From: Bacteroidales bacterium
GTDB lineage: Bacteria > Bacteroidota > Bacteroidia > Bacteroidales > UBA932
Assembly: GCA_017527415.1 (NCBI GenBank)
Contig: JAFXQA010000022.1
Location: forward strand, 62,001-126,000
Length of the DNA: 64,000 nt
Direction of reading: 5' to 3'
Shown: piece by piece, positions 50,147 through 59,063 of the stretch
Layout of the letters: each line of letters starts with the position of its first letter
Numbering within the stretch: the stretch's first letter is position 1
Notes under the pieces: generated by a model
Database searches by the model: none
Seen by the model: the letters and a program-made list of their open reading frames with translations, nothing else
What the model was told of the DNA's origin: nothing
Program-made: the position numbers and the translations under genes

Positions 50147-51305
50147 GCTCAATCCCTTCAAGGGCTGCGACGGTCCGGACGGCGCTCCGGTGCCGTGGAA
50201 CCGTTATGGCCGCATCCTTTCCGAACGCCCCAACTTCACCCTCGACCCCCTCTTCCACGCCGGCTGCTACTACGTGCAGGACAGCAGCGCGATGTTCGTC
50301 GGTCACTTGTTCAGGAAACTGGCACTTGCAACGGCGGAAGGTATGCTCCCTTCGGGCGCCATATCCGCCCATGGATGTAGTGGGAGGGGCCCAGCTCTGC
50401 TGGGAGGGGCCGCGAAGCGGTCGGCTCGAGAAGGGAGTATGCCTTCCGCCGCGCTGCGGGTACTGGATTTATGCGCCGCTCCCGGCGGCAAGACCACCGA
50501 CATCGCCACCTCCTGCCGCGAAGCCCTCGGCGATGCCTTCGAACTTACAGCCAACGAAGTCATCAAGTCCCGCGCTTCCGTCCTCGCCGACAACGTGGCC
50601 GTCTGGGGGGACCCCAACGTAATCGTAACCAGCGTGGACCCCTCTGTCATAGGCCGCACCATGAAGGGCTATTACGACGTGATCGTGGCCGATGTTCCCT
50701 GCAGCGGCGAGGGAATGTTCCGGAAAGACCCCCGCGCGGTGGCCGAATGGACCCCGCAGCTGCCCGCCATCTGCGCCTCGCGCCAGAAACGCATACTCGC
50801 AGACGCCTGGCCTGCCCTCAGGCAGGGCGGCATCCTCATATACTCCACCTGCACCTATGAAGACTGCGAGAACGACAGCAATCTCGAATGGGCAGCCAGT
50901 GAACTCGGGGGAGAGATCATCGCTGCGGAAGATGAATTTGCACAGTATGGCGTGCGCCTTACCCGCTGCGGCAGTCTGCTGAAGGCGGGCGAAGTGCCCG
51001 GTGAGGGGCAGTGGGCCGGCGCCCTCGTGAAGACATCAGAAGCACTTTCGGCCAGATGCAGGACAGCGGACTTGAAGCCCCTGGAGAGCCGCCTGCAGGA
51101 TTTTGCCGGCGGTGAGCCAAGAGTGGAACTGGATTTGCAGCAGGCATTGAGATATCTGCACAGGGACACGCTGTTCCTGCCGGATGCCCCCCTTGGAATG
51201 CTGGTGGTATGCTACCGCTCGCATCCCCTGGGATTTGTCAAGAACCTTGGCTCGAGGTGCAATAACCTGTATCCGAAGAGCCGCAGGATCCAGATGGACG
51301 TATGA
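50121..51305 (+). CDS. RsmF-like rRNA m5C methyltransferase with palindromic insertion
   Basis: The 394-residue protein is a NOL1/NOP2/Sun methyltransferase: SAM motif VLDLCAAPGGKTTDI, motif IV DVPCSGEGMFRKD (Cys), the SQKRIL-like RQKRILADAW, and motif VI YSTCTYEDCENDSNL (second Cys). It methylates a cytosine in rRNA. Two features are odd. The N-terminal helical domain of about 35 residues that usually precedes the SVRLNP motif is missing, because the frame begins inside the upstream gene. And about 38 extra residues, between GHLFRKLA and LRVLDLC, are encoded by palindromic element C. The frame is intact through the insertion. Confidence 0.87.
   Translation: MDSAVTSVRLNPFKGCDGPDGAPVPWNRYGRILSERPNFTLDPLFHAGCYYVQDSSAMFVGHLFRKLALATAEGMLPSGAISAHGCSGRGPALLGGAAKRSAREGSMPSAALRVLDLCAAPGGKTTDIATSCREALGDAFELTANEVIKSRASVLADNVAVWGDPNVIVTSVDPSVIGRTMKGYYDVIVADVPCSGEGMFRKDPRAVAEWTPQLPAICASRQKRILADAWPALRQGGILIYSTCTYEDCENDSNLEWAASELGGEIIAAEDEFAQYGVRLTRCGSLLKAGEVPGEGQWAGALVKTSEALSARCRTADLKPLESRLQDFAGGEPRVELDLQQALRYLHRDTLFLPDAPLGMLVVCYRSHPLGFVKNLGSRCNNLYPKSRRIQMDV
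50333..50450. repeat. Palindromic element C inside the RsmF-like gene
   Basis: 21-nt arms (50333-50353 and 50430-50450) pair with two G-T positions. The 76-nt core holds hairpins CCCAGC-TCT-GCTGGG and CCGC-GAA-GCGG separated by GGGG. This order (hairpin, G-rich link, GNA-loop hairpin, tail) is shared with elements A and B, though the sequences are largely different. The frame is open throughout. Confidence 0.82.
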
Positions 51306-52123
51306 AAAGACTGATGGCGATAATACTGGCGATGTTGAGTCTGGGTGCAGCGGCCCAGACCGCAGCCCAGTTCAAGGAAAAATACGACCGGCAGGTCCGC
51401 AGTGTCGGCTCTGACGGAGTCGGAGTGGAATATATCCTGGGCAGATGGTCCGCAGCATATCCCGACGACACCGACATGCTTGAGGCCCGGTTCAACTACT
51501 ATCTCGCCAAATCCCGCACGGAAGAGGTTCAGAAGATTGACGCCGCCAGATACCTTGGGCAGAAACCCGTCCTCTCCCTGAAGGACTCCCTGGGACGGAA
51601 TGTCAACTATTTCACCGTTCCCGTTTTCAACGATTCCCTGTTCCGGATCAGCCAGAAAAGCATAGACCGGGCGATAGAACTCGCTCCGGACGCCCTTGTG
51701 TACCGCTTCGACAAGATCGGAGCCCTGGCGATCTACGAAAAAGACAGCCCGGACATGGCGGCCACCGCTATGCTCGACCTGATAGATTACGATGCCTCCG
51801 CCCACCCCGGCTGGACCTTCAAAGGAGAGAAGGTCAGCAGGGAAGACTTTGAGTCTGCGGTTCAGGAATACTGCTATCTTTTCTACAGGACAGGCAGCGC
51901 CAATTCCTACGAATCCTTCCGCATTCTTTCAGAGCGTATGCTGAAGGAAAACCCGAAAAGCGTGCTTTTCCTGAATAATATGGGCGCCTACTGGCAGGTC
52001 GCTAAGCGCGACGATAAAAAGGCAGCCAAATACTACAGGAAGGTGCTGAAGTTGAATCCCGGGGATGAAACAGCCAGGTCCAACCTCGCAATTATTGAAA
52101 GAAACAAGCGTAAAAACAAGTAG
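51302..52123 (+). CDS. Exported TPR protein
   Basis: The 273-residue protein has a signal peptide (MKRLMAIILAMLSLGAAAQ) and TPR-like repeats near the C-terminus (LFLNNMGAYWQVAKRDDKKAAKYYRKVLKLNPGDETARSNLAIIE). The middle region contains strings such as AIELAPDALVYRFDKIGAL. No enzymatic motif is present. It overlaps the RsmF-like gene by 4 bp, and pepO follows after 2 bp. Confidence 0.75.
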   Translation: MKRLMAIILAMLSLGAAAQTAAQFKEKYDRQVRSVGSDGVGVEYILGRWSAAYPDDTDMLEARFNYYLAKSRTEEVQKIDAARYLGQKPVLSLKDSLGRNVNYFTVPVFNDSLFRISQKSIDRAIELAPDALVYRFDKIGALAIYEKDSPDMAATAMLDLIDYDASAHPGWTFKGEKVSREDFESAVQEYCYLFYRTGSANSYESFRILSERMLKENPKSVLFLNNMGAYWQVAKRDDKKAAKYYRKVLKLNPGDETARSNLAIIERNKRKNK

Positions 52124-52125
52124 AT

Positions 52126-54144
52126 ATGAAAAAGTTAGTTTTGTTTATGATTCCACTGATGATGCTGGCAGCCTGCCAGAACAAGGGTGCCGCCGAAAAG
52201 GTTCCCGCCATCGACCTGAACAATCTGGACACTTCCGTCTCTCCCGGTCAGGATTTTTATAAATATGCCACTCACGGTTGGCAGGAAGCCAATCCCCTCG
52301 GTGCCGAATATGCCCGTTTCGGCTCATTCGACCAGCTCCGGGAAAATAATGTCACCCGCCTGAACGACCTCTTCGCATCCATGGCCACCATGGAGACCAA
52401 AAAGGGCACCGTAGAGCAGAAAATAGTCGATCTCTACAAGCAGGGCCTGGATTCCACCCGTCTGAATAACGAGGGCGCGGCTCCGCTCCAGAAGTATATT
52501 GCAGAGATAAAGGCCATCTCCAGCAAGAAGGAGTTTGCCGAAGCCCTTGCCAAGCAGCACCTCGAAGGTGAAGGCGGTTTCTTCGGCGCGTTCGTCGAGG
52601 CTGACCTGATGGACAGCAACAACCAGATACTCTATATCAGCCAGGGCGGCCTCGGCATAGGCGACCGCGACTATTACGTGAAGGCGGAAAATGCAGCTCT
52701 CAAGGAAGGCTATCGCATTTTCCTGGCCAAGACTCTCGCCCTTGCAGGCGTGGAGAACGCCCAGGAGGTGGCAGACAATACGGTTGCGGTCGAGGATTAT
52801 CTTGCACAGAATTCCTGGACCCGTGAGCAGGAACGCGACTACACCAAACTCTACAATCCAATGAGCACCGCGCAGATCGTAGCCGCCTATCCCGGATTCG
52901 ATTTCGCCGCCTTCTTCGAGGCCGGAGGAATCCCTGCACAGGAGAAGATCATAGTAGGCGAGCCTTCCTTCTTCAAGGCATTCAGCAACTTTGTTGAAAC
53001 AACAGACCTGCAGGTTCTTAAAGATTACATGCTGGCCCATCTTGTAAGCGGCGGCTGCGGCTCGCTGAGCGATGATTTCTATGCAGCCAACTTTGACTTC
53101 TATTCCCGCCAGATGGCCGGCATCCAGGAGCACAAGCCCCGCTGGAAGAGGGCAATGGCAGTGCCTAACGGAGTGCTCGGAGAGGCAGTGGGCAAAATGT
53201 ATGTGGAGCGCTACTTCCCTGAATCTTCCAAGAAGAAGATGCTGAAGCTCGTCAAAAACCTCCAGGCCGCCCTCGGCGAGCACATCGACAGCCTCGACTG
53301 GATGGGCGACGAGACCAAGGCCAAGGCCCACGAGAAGCTCAGCAACTTCACCGTCAAGATAGGATATCCCGACAAGTGGAAAGACTACAGCACCCTCGAG
53401 GTGGATCCCGAGAAGAGTTACTACGAGAACCTGCGCGCCGCAAGCCGCTGGTATGTGGCCGACAATCTCTCCAAACTCGGCAAACCCACGGACAAGACCG
53501 AGTGGGGCATGACTCCCCAGACCGTGAATGCCTACTACAATCCCACCACCAACGAGATATGTTTCCCTGCAGCCATCCTGCAGCCCCCGTTCTTCAATCC
53601 GGATGCGGATGAGCCCGTCAACTACGGCGCGATCGGCGTGGTCATAGGCCACGAGATGAGCCACGGCTTCGACGACCAGGGCCGCCTCTTCGACAAAGAC
53701 GGCAATATGACCAACTGGTGGACCGATGAGGACGATGCCAAGTTCCGTGCAAAGGCAGAGGTCCTGGCAGCCCAGTTCGATGCAGTCGAGATACTGCCCG
53801 GAGTGCATGCCAACGGCCATTTCACCCTCGGCGAGAATATTGGCGACCACGGCGGACTCAGCATCGCCTACACCGCTATGGAGAATGCCTTGAAGGGCAG
53901 GAAGACCGAACTTATCGACGGCTTTACCCCCGCTCAGCGCTTCTATCTCGGTTATGCCACCGTCTGGGCCCAGAACATTACCGACGAAGAGAAGGCACGC
54001 CTCACCAACACCGATCCCCATTCCCTCGCAGAAAACAGGGTGAACGTGTCGATACGCAACTTTGAATCCTTCTTCGAGGCCTTCGGCATAAAGGAAGGAG
54101 ACCCCATGTTCCGTCCGGAAGAAGAGCGTGTCCACATCTGGTAG
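52126..54144 (+). CDS. pepO: M13-family metallopeptidase (PepO)
   Basis: The 672-residue protein has a lipoprotein signal (MIPLMMLAACQ), the zinc site VVIGHEMSHGFDDQG (HExxH, about 504-508), the glutamate region ENIGDHGGLSIAY and the C-terminal HSLAENRVNVSIRNFESFFEAF ending in HIW. It is neprilysin-like and cleaves peptides in the periplasm or at the cell surface. The length is normal for the family. Its end overlaps the permease gene by 17 bp. Confidence 0.93.
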   Translation: MKKLVLFMIPLMMLAACQNKGAAEKVPAIDLNNLDTSVSPGQDFYKYATHGWQEANPLGAEYARFGSFDQLRENNVTRLNDLFASMATMETKKGTVEQKIVDLYKQGLDSTRLNNEGAAPLQKYIAEIKAISSKKEFAEALAKQHLEGEGGFFGAFVEADLMDSNNQILYISQGGLGIGDRDYYVKAENAALKEGYRIFLAKTLALAGVENAQEVADNTVAVEDYLAQNSWTREQERDYTKLYNPMSTAQIVAAYPGFDFAAFFEAGGIPAQEKIIVGEPSFFKAFSNFVETTDLQVLKDYMLAHLVSGGCGSLSDDFYAANFDFYSRQMAGIQEHKPRWKRAMAVPNGVLGEAVGKMYVERYFPESSKKKMLKLVKNLQAALGEHIDSLDWMGDETKAKAHEKLSNFTVKIGYPDKWKDYSTLEVDPEKSYYENLRAASRWYVADNLSKLGKPTDKTEWGMTPQTVNAYYNPTTNEICFPAAILQPPFFNPDADEPVNYGAIGVVIGHEMSHGFDDQGRLFDKDGNMTNWWTDEDDAKFRAKAEVLAAQFDAVEILPGVHANGHFTLGENIGDHGGLSIAYTAMENALKGRKTELIDGFTPAQRFYLGYATVWAQNITDEEKARLTNTDPHSLAENRVNVSIRNFESFFEAFGIKEGDPMFRPEEERVHIW

Positions 54145-55294
54145 CTTCATAGCGTCCAAACTCCGTTTCAAAGGAAGACTGGCAGTGATTTCCATCGCTG
54201 TCAGTTTCCTCATCATCATTCTGTCCCTCGCCATATCCGCCGGATTCCGGAAGGAGATACGCGGGGGAGTATCTTCCCTGACCGGGGATATCCAGCTCAC
54301 ATCTCCCTCCGCAAATATCTACAACAGCGATGTCTGCATAAGCGCAGACTCGGCGTTGATAGCCGGGCTGGTTGAACGCAAGGGCGTGGTGGCGGTCTCT
54401 CCCGCCATCTACCGCGCGGGTATCGTCCAGAACGGCGGAGAACTGCAGGGCGTGCTTTTCAAGGCCGTGCCGTCGCGCGACAGCGCATCCCTTCAGATAG
54501 CCATCCCCCGGAGCCTTGCCCGCACCCTCCGGCTGAAGGAAGGAGACAAGCTGAGAGCTTATTTCATAGGGGAGAGGGTGCAGGTGCGCAACTTCACCGT
54601 CAGCAGCATCTACGACGGCCTCGCCGACAATTCCGGCAATCCGGTGGTGTTGGCGTCATACGAAGACATACGTCGCGTGAACGGATGGGAAGAGGGGAAG
54701 GCCTCCGCACTGGAAGTCACCCTCTCCGACCGCTTCCGGGACCGCCGTTCACAGAAAACGAAGGCCGTAGAGATAGCCGGATTCGCCTACGGGCGGGCCT
54801 CCGGCGAGGATGATCCCACTCTTGCAGTCGCAGCTGCCGACAAGTACTACAACCTGTTCGACTGGCTGGACCTCATTGATTTCAACGTGCTGGTCATCCT
54901 TATACTGATGGTGCTGGTGGCTGGTTTCAATATGATATCGGGGCTGCTCATCATGCTCTTCCGCAACATCTCCACTATAGGTACGCTGAAGGCGCTGGGG
55001 ATGAGCGACAGGGGCATTTCGGGAGTTTTCCTCAGGGTATCCGCCCGCACCGTGCTGAAGGGGATGCTGATAGGTAATGCGGCGGCGCTCCTTTTCTGCC
55101 TCGTGCAGCATCTCACGCACTTCATACGCCTGAATCCGGACAATTACTTCGTATCCTTCGTGCCGGTCAGCGTGAACTGGGCAGGTGTGCTTGCAGTGGA
55201 TGCGGCGGCGTTCGCTGCAATTATGCTTTTGCTGATGATACCGTCGCTTTTCATAGCGCGCGTGGATCCCGCGGATACGGTACGTGTGAAATAA
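54128..55294 (+). CDS. LolC/E-type ABC transporter permease
   Basis: The 388-residue protein begins at GTG 54128, has an N-terminal helix (LAVISIAVSFLIIILSLAISAGF, about 18-40), a large periplasmic domain (about 45-240), and three C-terminal helices, the FtsX fold (VLVILILMVLVAGFNMISGLLIML, then two more). LolC/E permeases extract lipoproteins from the inner membrane. No ATPase partner is in the window next to it. The GTG is forced by the overlap; an alternative ATG lies much later. Confidence 0.85.
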   Translation: MSTSGSFIASKLRFKGRLAVISIAVSFLIIILSLAISAGFRKEIRGGVSSLTGDIQLTSPSANIYNSDVCISADSALIAGLVERKGVVAVSPAIYRAGIVQNGGELQGVLFKAVPSRDSASLQIAIPRSLARTLRLKEGDKLRAYFIGERVQVRNFTVSSIYDGLADNSGNPVVLASYEDIRRVNGWEEGKASALEVTLSDRFRDRRSQKTKAVEIAGFAYGRASGEDDPTLAVAAADKYYNLFDWLDLIDFNVLVILILMVLVAGFNMISGLLIMLFRNISTIGTLKALGMSDRGISGVFLRVSARTVLKGMLIGNAAALLFCLVQHLTHFIRLNPDNYFVSFVPVSVNWAGVLAVDAAAFAAIMLLLMIPSLFIARVDPADTVRVK

Positions 55295-55298
55295 TTGT

Positions 55299-55306
55299 TA
55301 ACTTTG
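55299..55306 (+). promoter_or_regulatory. -7 box of the porin gene
   Basis: TAACTTTG, 6 bp before ATG 55313, so the transcript would have almost no leader. No -33 element is evident. Confidence 0.45.
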
Positions 55307-55312
55307 CAGGTT

Positions 55313-58003
55313 ATGTCCATGCTCTCCAGAATGTGGTTCCCGGCTGCGATGGTGTCTCTCGCCATCGCGGCGACGGTCGCGACCACCGATCCCGTGGAGA
55401 GTACATATTCCTTCGCTGAATCGCCGGTGGCCTTCCAGGATACCGTCAAGTATCCCCTCGGAGCCTACAAACTCCGCCGCAGGGGCAACTTCGACGCGGC
55501 ATCCCTCCCGGACAGCGTGCTGAAGGCCCTGGGCATTACCCTTAGTTTCGAAGAAGAAGACACCCTCCCCCGTATCTTTGCTAGGGACACCATGGTTGTG
55601 CCGGATTCCCTCCGGGAGACGGATCCCTTCCGTTACAAGTATTACGTAGCCCTCATCGATTCGCTCACCCACCGCATCGTGAGCGACTCCCTTAAAAAAT
55701 CGTACGACAGCCTCATGGTTGCGCTCGACACCCTCCAAGCCCGTCTGGACTCGGCCGACCGCCACATGCTGGACTCCCTCTACTACAGGGATTCAACTAT
55801 CCGTGCACGGGAGGCATTCCTTGCCTGGTACAACGGCCTGAGCAAGGAGGAACGCAAGAAATACGACTACGAGCAGAAAGTGAAGCGGAAGATGGCAGAG
55901 GCCGACTCGATCAAGACGATTAAGGAAGAAAAGCAGGCCGTCCGCGACAGCATACGCGAAAACACCCCCAGGGTGCTCCTGACCTTCGCCATTCCGGATT
56001 CCCTGAAATACAAGCGCATCGTCACCTGGAACGTGGACCCCGAATTCCACGACGTGAAGGCCCGGGTGCCGGACACCACCTACAATCACTATTTCTACGA
56101 TTACGCCTTCCGGCGCGAAGACGTGAATGCCACCTGGCTGGGTGTGGCGGGATCCGCGGTACAGCCCTACAATTATTTCAAGCGCCGGGGAGGGGAGAGC
56201 CCGGAATTCTACTCCTGGTATGAACCCTGGACCCAGAGTGCGAAGAACATGCAGATGTTCAACACCAAGACTCCCTACACTGAGCTCGCCTACTGGGGAA
56301 CCCTGATGGCGGACGACGCCAAGGAATCCGACAACCTCCACATCTTCACCACCAACAACATCCTCCCTTCCTGGAACTACTCCATACTGTATGAGAGATG
56401 GGGAGGCGGGGGAATGCTGAACAACGAAACCGTGAAGAACAAGACCCTGGCGCTGGGAACCAACTTCATCGGCGAGCGCTACCTGATGCATGCCGGATAC
56501 ATCTCCAACAACATCACCCAGAATGAGAACGGAGGCATAGTGGACATAGTCGATGTGCGCGATACCACCATCGATGCCCGCGAGATGAAGGTCGCACTCG
56601 GCAAGGCTTCTTCGCAGATAAAGAAGAAGACCCTGTTCCTGAACCAGCAGTACCGCATCCCCTTCACGTTCATCAATAAATGGAGGGCCCGCAGGGATTC
56701 CACCTTCGTTCCGGACACCACCGACGACATCACCACCGCGTTCATCGGGCACAGCACCGAATGGACCAGATACGGCAGGCACTACACGGATGCCATATCC
56801 GCTTCCGATGCTGCAGGGCGCGCCCTGTACGACAATGTCTTCAACTACAATCCTACCGCTTCCAACGATTCTCTCGGGCTTTCCGAACTGGACAACAAGG
56901 TGTTCATCCGTCTGCAGCCATGGTCTGCCGATGCAGCGGTAGCCAAGCTGGATGTGGGGATAGGCGACAAGGTGCAGACATACTTCGACAGCACCGCCAC
57001 CGGCAACCGCTTCCGCGGGAATTCGGTCTATGCCTACGCGGGTGCCAATGGCCGGCTGTTCCGCAATATGACCTGGAATGCCCGCGGGCAGCTGTATTTT
57101 GCCGGGTACCATGCCGGCGACTTCAATATCAGGGCGAACGCGGACTACCGTTTCTATCCTTTCCGCAGGGCACGTACCAGCCCCGTGGCGTTCGGCGCCA
57201 CGTTCAGCACCACGCTGAGCGATCCGGATTATTATCAGCAGAACGTCTATTCCAACCACTACCGTTGGGCCAACAACTTCGGAAAGGCTTCCGTTACCAA
57301 AATCGGAGGGAATATCGACATCCCGTATTGGAAGTTCTCCGCCGGCCTGAACTACGGCCTGCTTGCGAACAATGTCTACTACGACACCCTTTCCATCGCC
57401 CGTCAGAATGCTTCTGCTATGAGTGTGCTGTCCGCCAGCATCCGTAAGGATTTCGTGATTGCGGATTTCCTGCACCTGGACAACCAGGTGCTGTTCCAGG
57501 TATCCTCCAACGAAGAGGTCCTGCCTCTCCCCAGGCTGGCTCTGAACGGGAAGTATTTCATACAGTTCATAGTCCAGCGCGACGCCCTGAAGCAGCGGGT
57601 GCTGGAAATGCAGATCGGAGCGAACGTTCTTTACAATACGCCGTGGTATTCTCCTGCGTGGAATCCGGCCCTGGGAGTCTTCCACAACCAGAACAAGGTC
57701 CGCTATGAGAACGGTCCGATAATCGACCTGTTCGTGAATGCCCAGTGGAAACGTGCATGCATCTTCATCAAGATAGAGAATGCTGCCATGCGTTGGTTCG
57801 ACACGGCGGATTACTTCACTGCACATCATTACATCAATACCCAGAGGATTATTAAGTTCGGTCTCTTCTGGCCGTTCTACACACAGCCCGGAAAGGGAGG
57901 CACTTCCTCAGGCAGGCCTGCTTCGGGCGGGATGGACAGCGGTTTTTCCGATGCCGGCTTAGGGGGCGGAAGGGATGGCCGCACAAGACAGAGCATGAGA
58001 TGA
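55313..58003 (+). CDS. Porin_10-type putative outer-membrane porin
   Basis: The 896-residue protein has a signal-like N-terminus (MWFPAAMVSLAIAATVA), a coiled/acidic N-terminal region (about 90-220, many DSL and RDS repeats), then a large barrel with motifs GGESPEFYSWYEPWTQSAKNMQMFNTKTPYTELAYWG and LPSWNYSILYERWGGGGML typical of the Bacteroidetes putative porin family. It ends in a Gly/Ser/Arg-rich tail. The first ATG after the -7 box (55313) is used. The 3' end overlaps the transglycosylase gene by 4 bp. Confidence 0.8.
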   Translation: MSMLSRMWFPAAMVSLAIAATVATTDPVESTYSFAESPVAFQDTVKYPLGAYKLRRRGNFDAASLPDSVLKALGITLSFEEEDTLPRIFARDTMVVPDSLRETDPFRYKYYVALIDSLTHRIVSDSLKKSYDSLMVALDTLQARLDSADRHMLDSLYYRDSTIRAREAFLAWYNGLSKEERKKYDYEQKVKRKMAEADSIKTIKEEKQAVRDSIRENTPRVLLTFAIPDSLKYKRIVTWNVDPEFHDVKARVPDTTYNHYFYDYAFRREDVNATWLGVAGSAVQPYNYFKRRGGESPEFYSWYEPWTQSAKNMQMFNTKTPYTELAYWGTLMADDAKESDNLHIFTTNNILPSWNYSILYERWGGGGMLNNETVKNKTLALGTNFIGERYLMHAGYISNNITQNENGGIVDIVDVRDTTIDAREMKVALGKASSQIKKKTLFLNQQYRIPFTFINKWRARRDSTFVPDTTDDITTAFIGHSTEWTRYGRHYTDAISASDAAGRALYDNVFNYNPTASNDSLGLSELDNKVFIRLQPWSADAAVAKLDVGIGDKVQTYFDSTATGNRFRGNSVYAYAGANGRLFRNMTWNARGQLYFAGYHAGDFNIRANADYRFYPFRRARTSPVAFGATFSTTLSDPDYYQQNVYSNHYRWANNFGKASVTKIGGNIDIPYWKFSAGLNYGLLANNVYYDTLSIARQNASAMSVLSASIRKDFVIADFLHLDNQVLFQVSSNEEVLPLPRLALNGKYFIQFIVQRDALKQRVLEMQIGANVLYNTPWYSPAWNPALGVFHNQNKVRYENGPIIDLFVNAQWKRACIFIKIENAAMRWFDTADYFTAHHYINTQRIIKFGLFWPFYTQPGKGGTSSGRPASGGMDSGFSDAGLGGGRDGRTRQSMR

Positions 58004-58698
58004 TGAGCGCGATAAGGAAAGAACCCCACAGCATTGCGATGATCATCCTCGTCCTGATTCTGATTGCCGGGTCGGTCGTCGCTGACGGATATGCGAAGAA
58101 GTTGAGGCTGTCCCGTGTGGAGCCGGTGGTTACCGACACCCTTCCGCGCGGTATGTGCGCCAACTACATAATCAGCCCTTACGATTCCCTGATAAAGGTT
58201 TACTCCGATTCCGCCGGGCTCGACTGGAGGCTGGTCGCCGCTATTATCTACCATGAATCCGGCTTCGACAACGATGTCCGTTCGCACCGGGGCGCGACAG
58301 GGCTCATGCAGATGATGCCCTCCACCGCCGAATGGCTGGGTGCGGGTGACATCTCCGATCCAATTGAAGGAGTGCGTGTAGGAACATTGTATCTGAAGCG
58401 CATCCACAATTCCTACAGGAATCACACCGACGATCCTGTTGAAAGGCTGAAGTTCGCCCTCGCCGCCTATAACGCCGGTGTAGGGCGCATCCAGGACTGC
58501 ATAAAGTTCGCCGCAATCCGCGGCGTGGATTCCTCCAGCTGGGACAACATAGTCGCGTTGATCCCCGAGATGAACGACGACTCCATCCTCGAGATAGATA
58601 CCATAAAATTCGGCAAGTTCAAGGGCGACGAAACAATCGCCTACGTCGAGAACGTCCTCTCCAAATACGAGCAGTACAAGCGCCGCGCCGCCCGCTAG
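58000..58698 (+). CDS. Lytic transglycosylase (SLT domain)
   Basis: The 232-residue protein has an N-terminal membrane anchor (IAMIILVLILIAGSVVADGYA, about 10-30) and an SLT domain: catalytic Glu in YHESGFDNDVRSHRGATGLMQMMPSTAEWLG (about 85-115) and AYNAGVGRIQD. It cleaves peptidoglycan glycan strands and is of the MltF-like size. The ATG overlaps the porin stop. The convergent divIC gene overlaps its end by 4 bp. Confidence 0.9.
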   Translation: MMSAIRKEPHSIAMIILVLILIAGSVVADGYAKKLRLSRVEPVVTDTLPRGMCANYIISPYDSLIKVYSDSAGLDWRLVAAIIYHESGFDNDVRSHRGATGLMQMMPSTAEWLGAGDISDPIEGVRVGTLYLKRIHNSYRNHTDDPVERLKFALAAYNAGVGRIQDCIKFAAIRGVDSSSWDNIVALIPEMNDDSILEIDTIKFGKFKGDETIAYVENVLSKYEQYKRRAAR

Positions 58699-59018
58699 CG
58701 CGTCAGGTAGACATCATCCCCCGGCTCGGCGAAGAGATATTGCTCGCGGGCGAGGGTTTCGAGGGTGTCGCGGTCGTTGCTGAGTACGCGGATCTGGCGG
58801 TCCAGGTCATTGATCTGCTTCTGGTAGTAGCGCATCTCCCTGTTCTGAGAGTGGATGGTGAATCCGGTGCCGATCAGGCGGATCACACTGTCTTTCTTGA
58901 CAAAGAGGATAACTATGCAGATTGCTGTGGAAATGATGAAATACCGGAGGAAGGAACGCTTCTCGTGGTTGTTCCCGTCCTTCTCCCTGTTCCATATATC
59001 TTTGCTGACCTTCGACAT
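58695..59018 (-). CDS. FtsB/DivIC-type septum formation protein
   Basis: The 107-residue protein has a cytoplasmic N-terminus, one membrane helix (FLRYFIISTAICIVILFV, about 23-40), and a coiled coil (QNREMRYYQKQINDLDRQIRVL), the DivIC pattern. The conserved C-terminal REQYLFAEPGDDVYL is present. It joins the divisome FtsQLB complex. ATG 59018 lies 5 bp after TATTTTTG (59024-59031), so the mRNA may be leaderless. Confidence 0.85.
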   Translation of the reverse strand: MSKVSKDIWNREKDGNNHEKRSFLRYFIISTAICIVILFVKKDSVIRLIGTGFTIHSQNREMRYYQKQINDLDRQIRVLSNDRDTLETLAREQYLFAEPGDDVYLTR

Positions 59019-59023
59019 TGTCA

Positions 59024-59031
59024 CAAAAATA
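59024..59031 (-). promoter_or_regulatory. -7 box of the divIC-like gene
   Basis: TATTTTTG on the minus strand, 5 bp before the start codon. A plus-strand TAAATTTG at 59034-59041 lies next to it and probably serves the nucleotidyltransferase gene. Confidence 0.45.
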
Positions 59032-59063
59032 ATTAAATTTGTAGAGAATAACTAAAAAAGATC

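Noticed and set aside
49079..50161. A 360-residue Nudix protein starting at 50161
   Set aside because: The upstream half is antisense to the SRPBCC gene; the Nudix family pattern begins at ATG 49690.
50333..50450. G-T pairs in the arms of element C as proof of RNA-level selection
   Set aside because: In element C the G-T pairs would form in the sense RNA, but in aroK copy B2 the same kind of change pairs only on the strand opposite the mRNA. The data do not favour RNA over DNA folding.
55793..57829. A 678-codon minus-strand frame opposite the porin gene
   Set aside because: Antisense shadow; the plus-strand gene has family motifs, and no promoter-like sequence or ribosome site supports the other strand.
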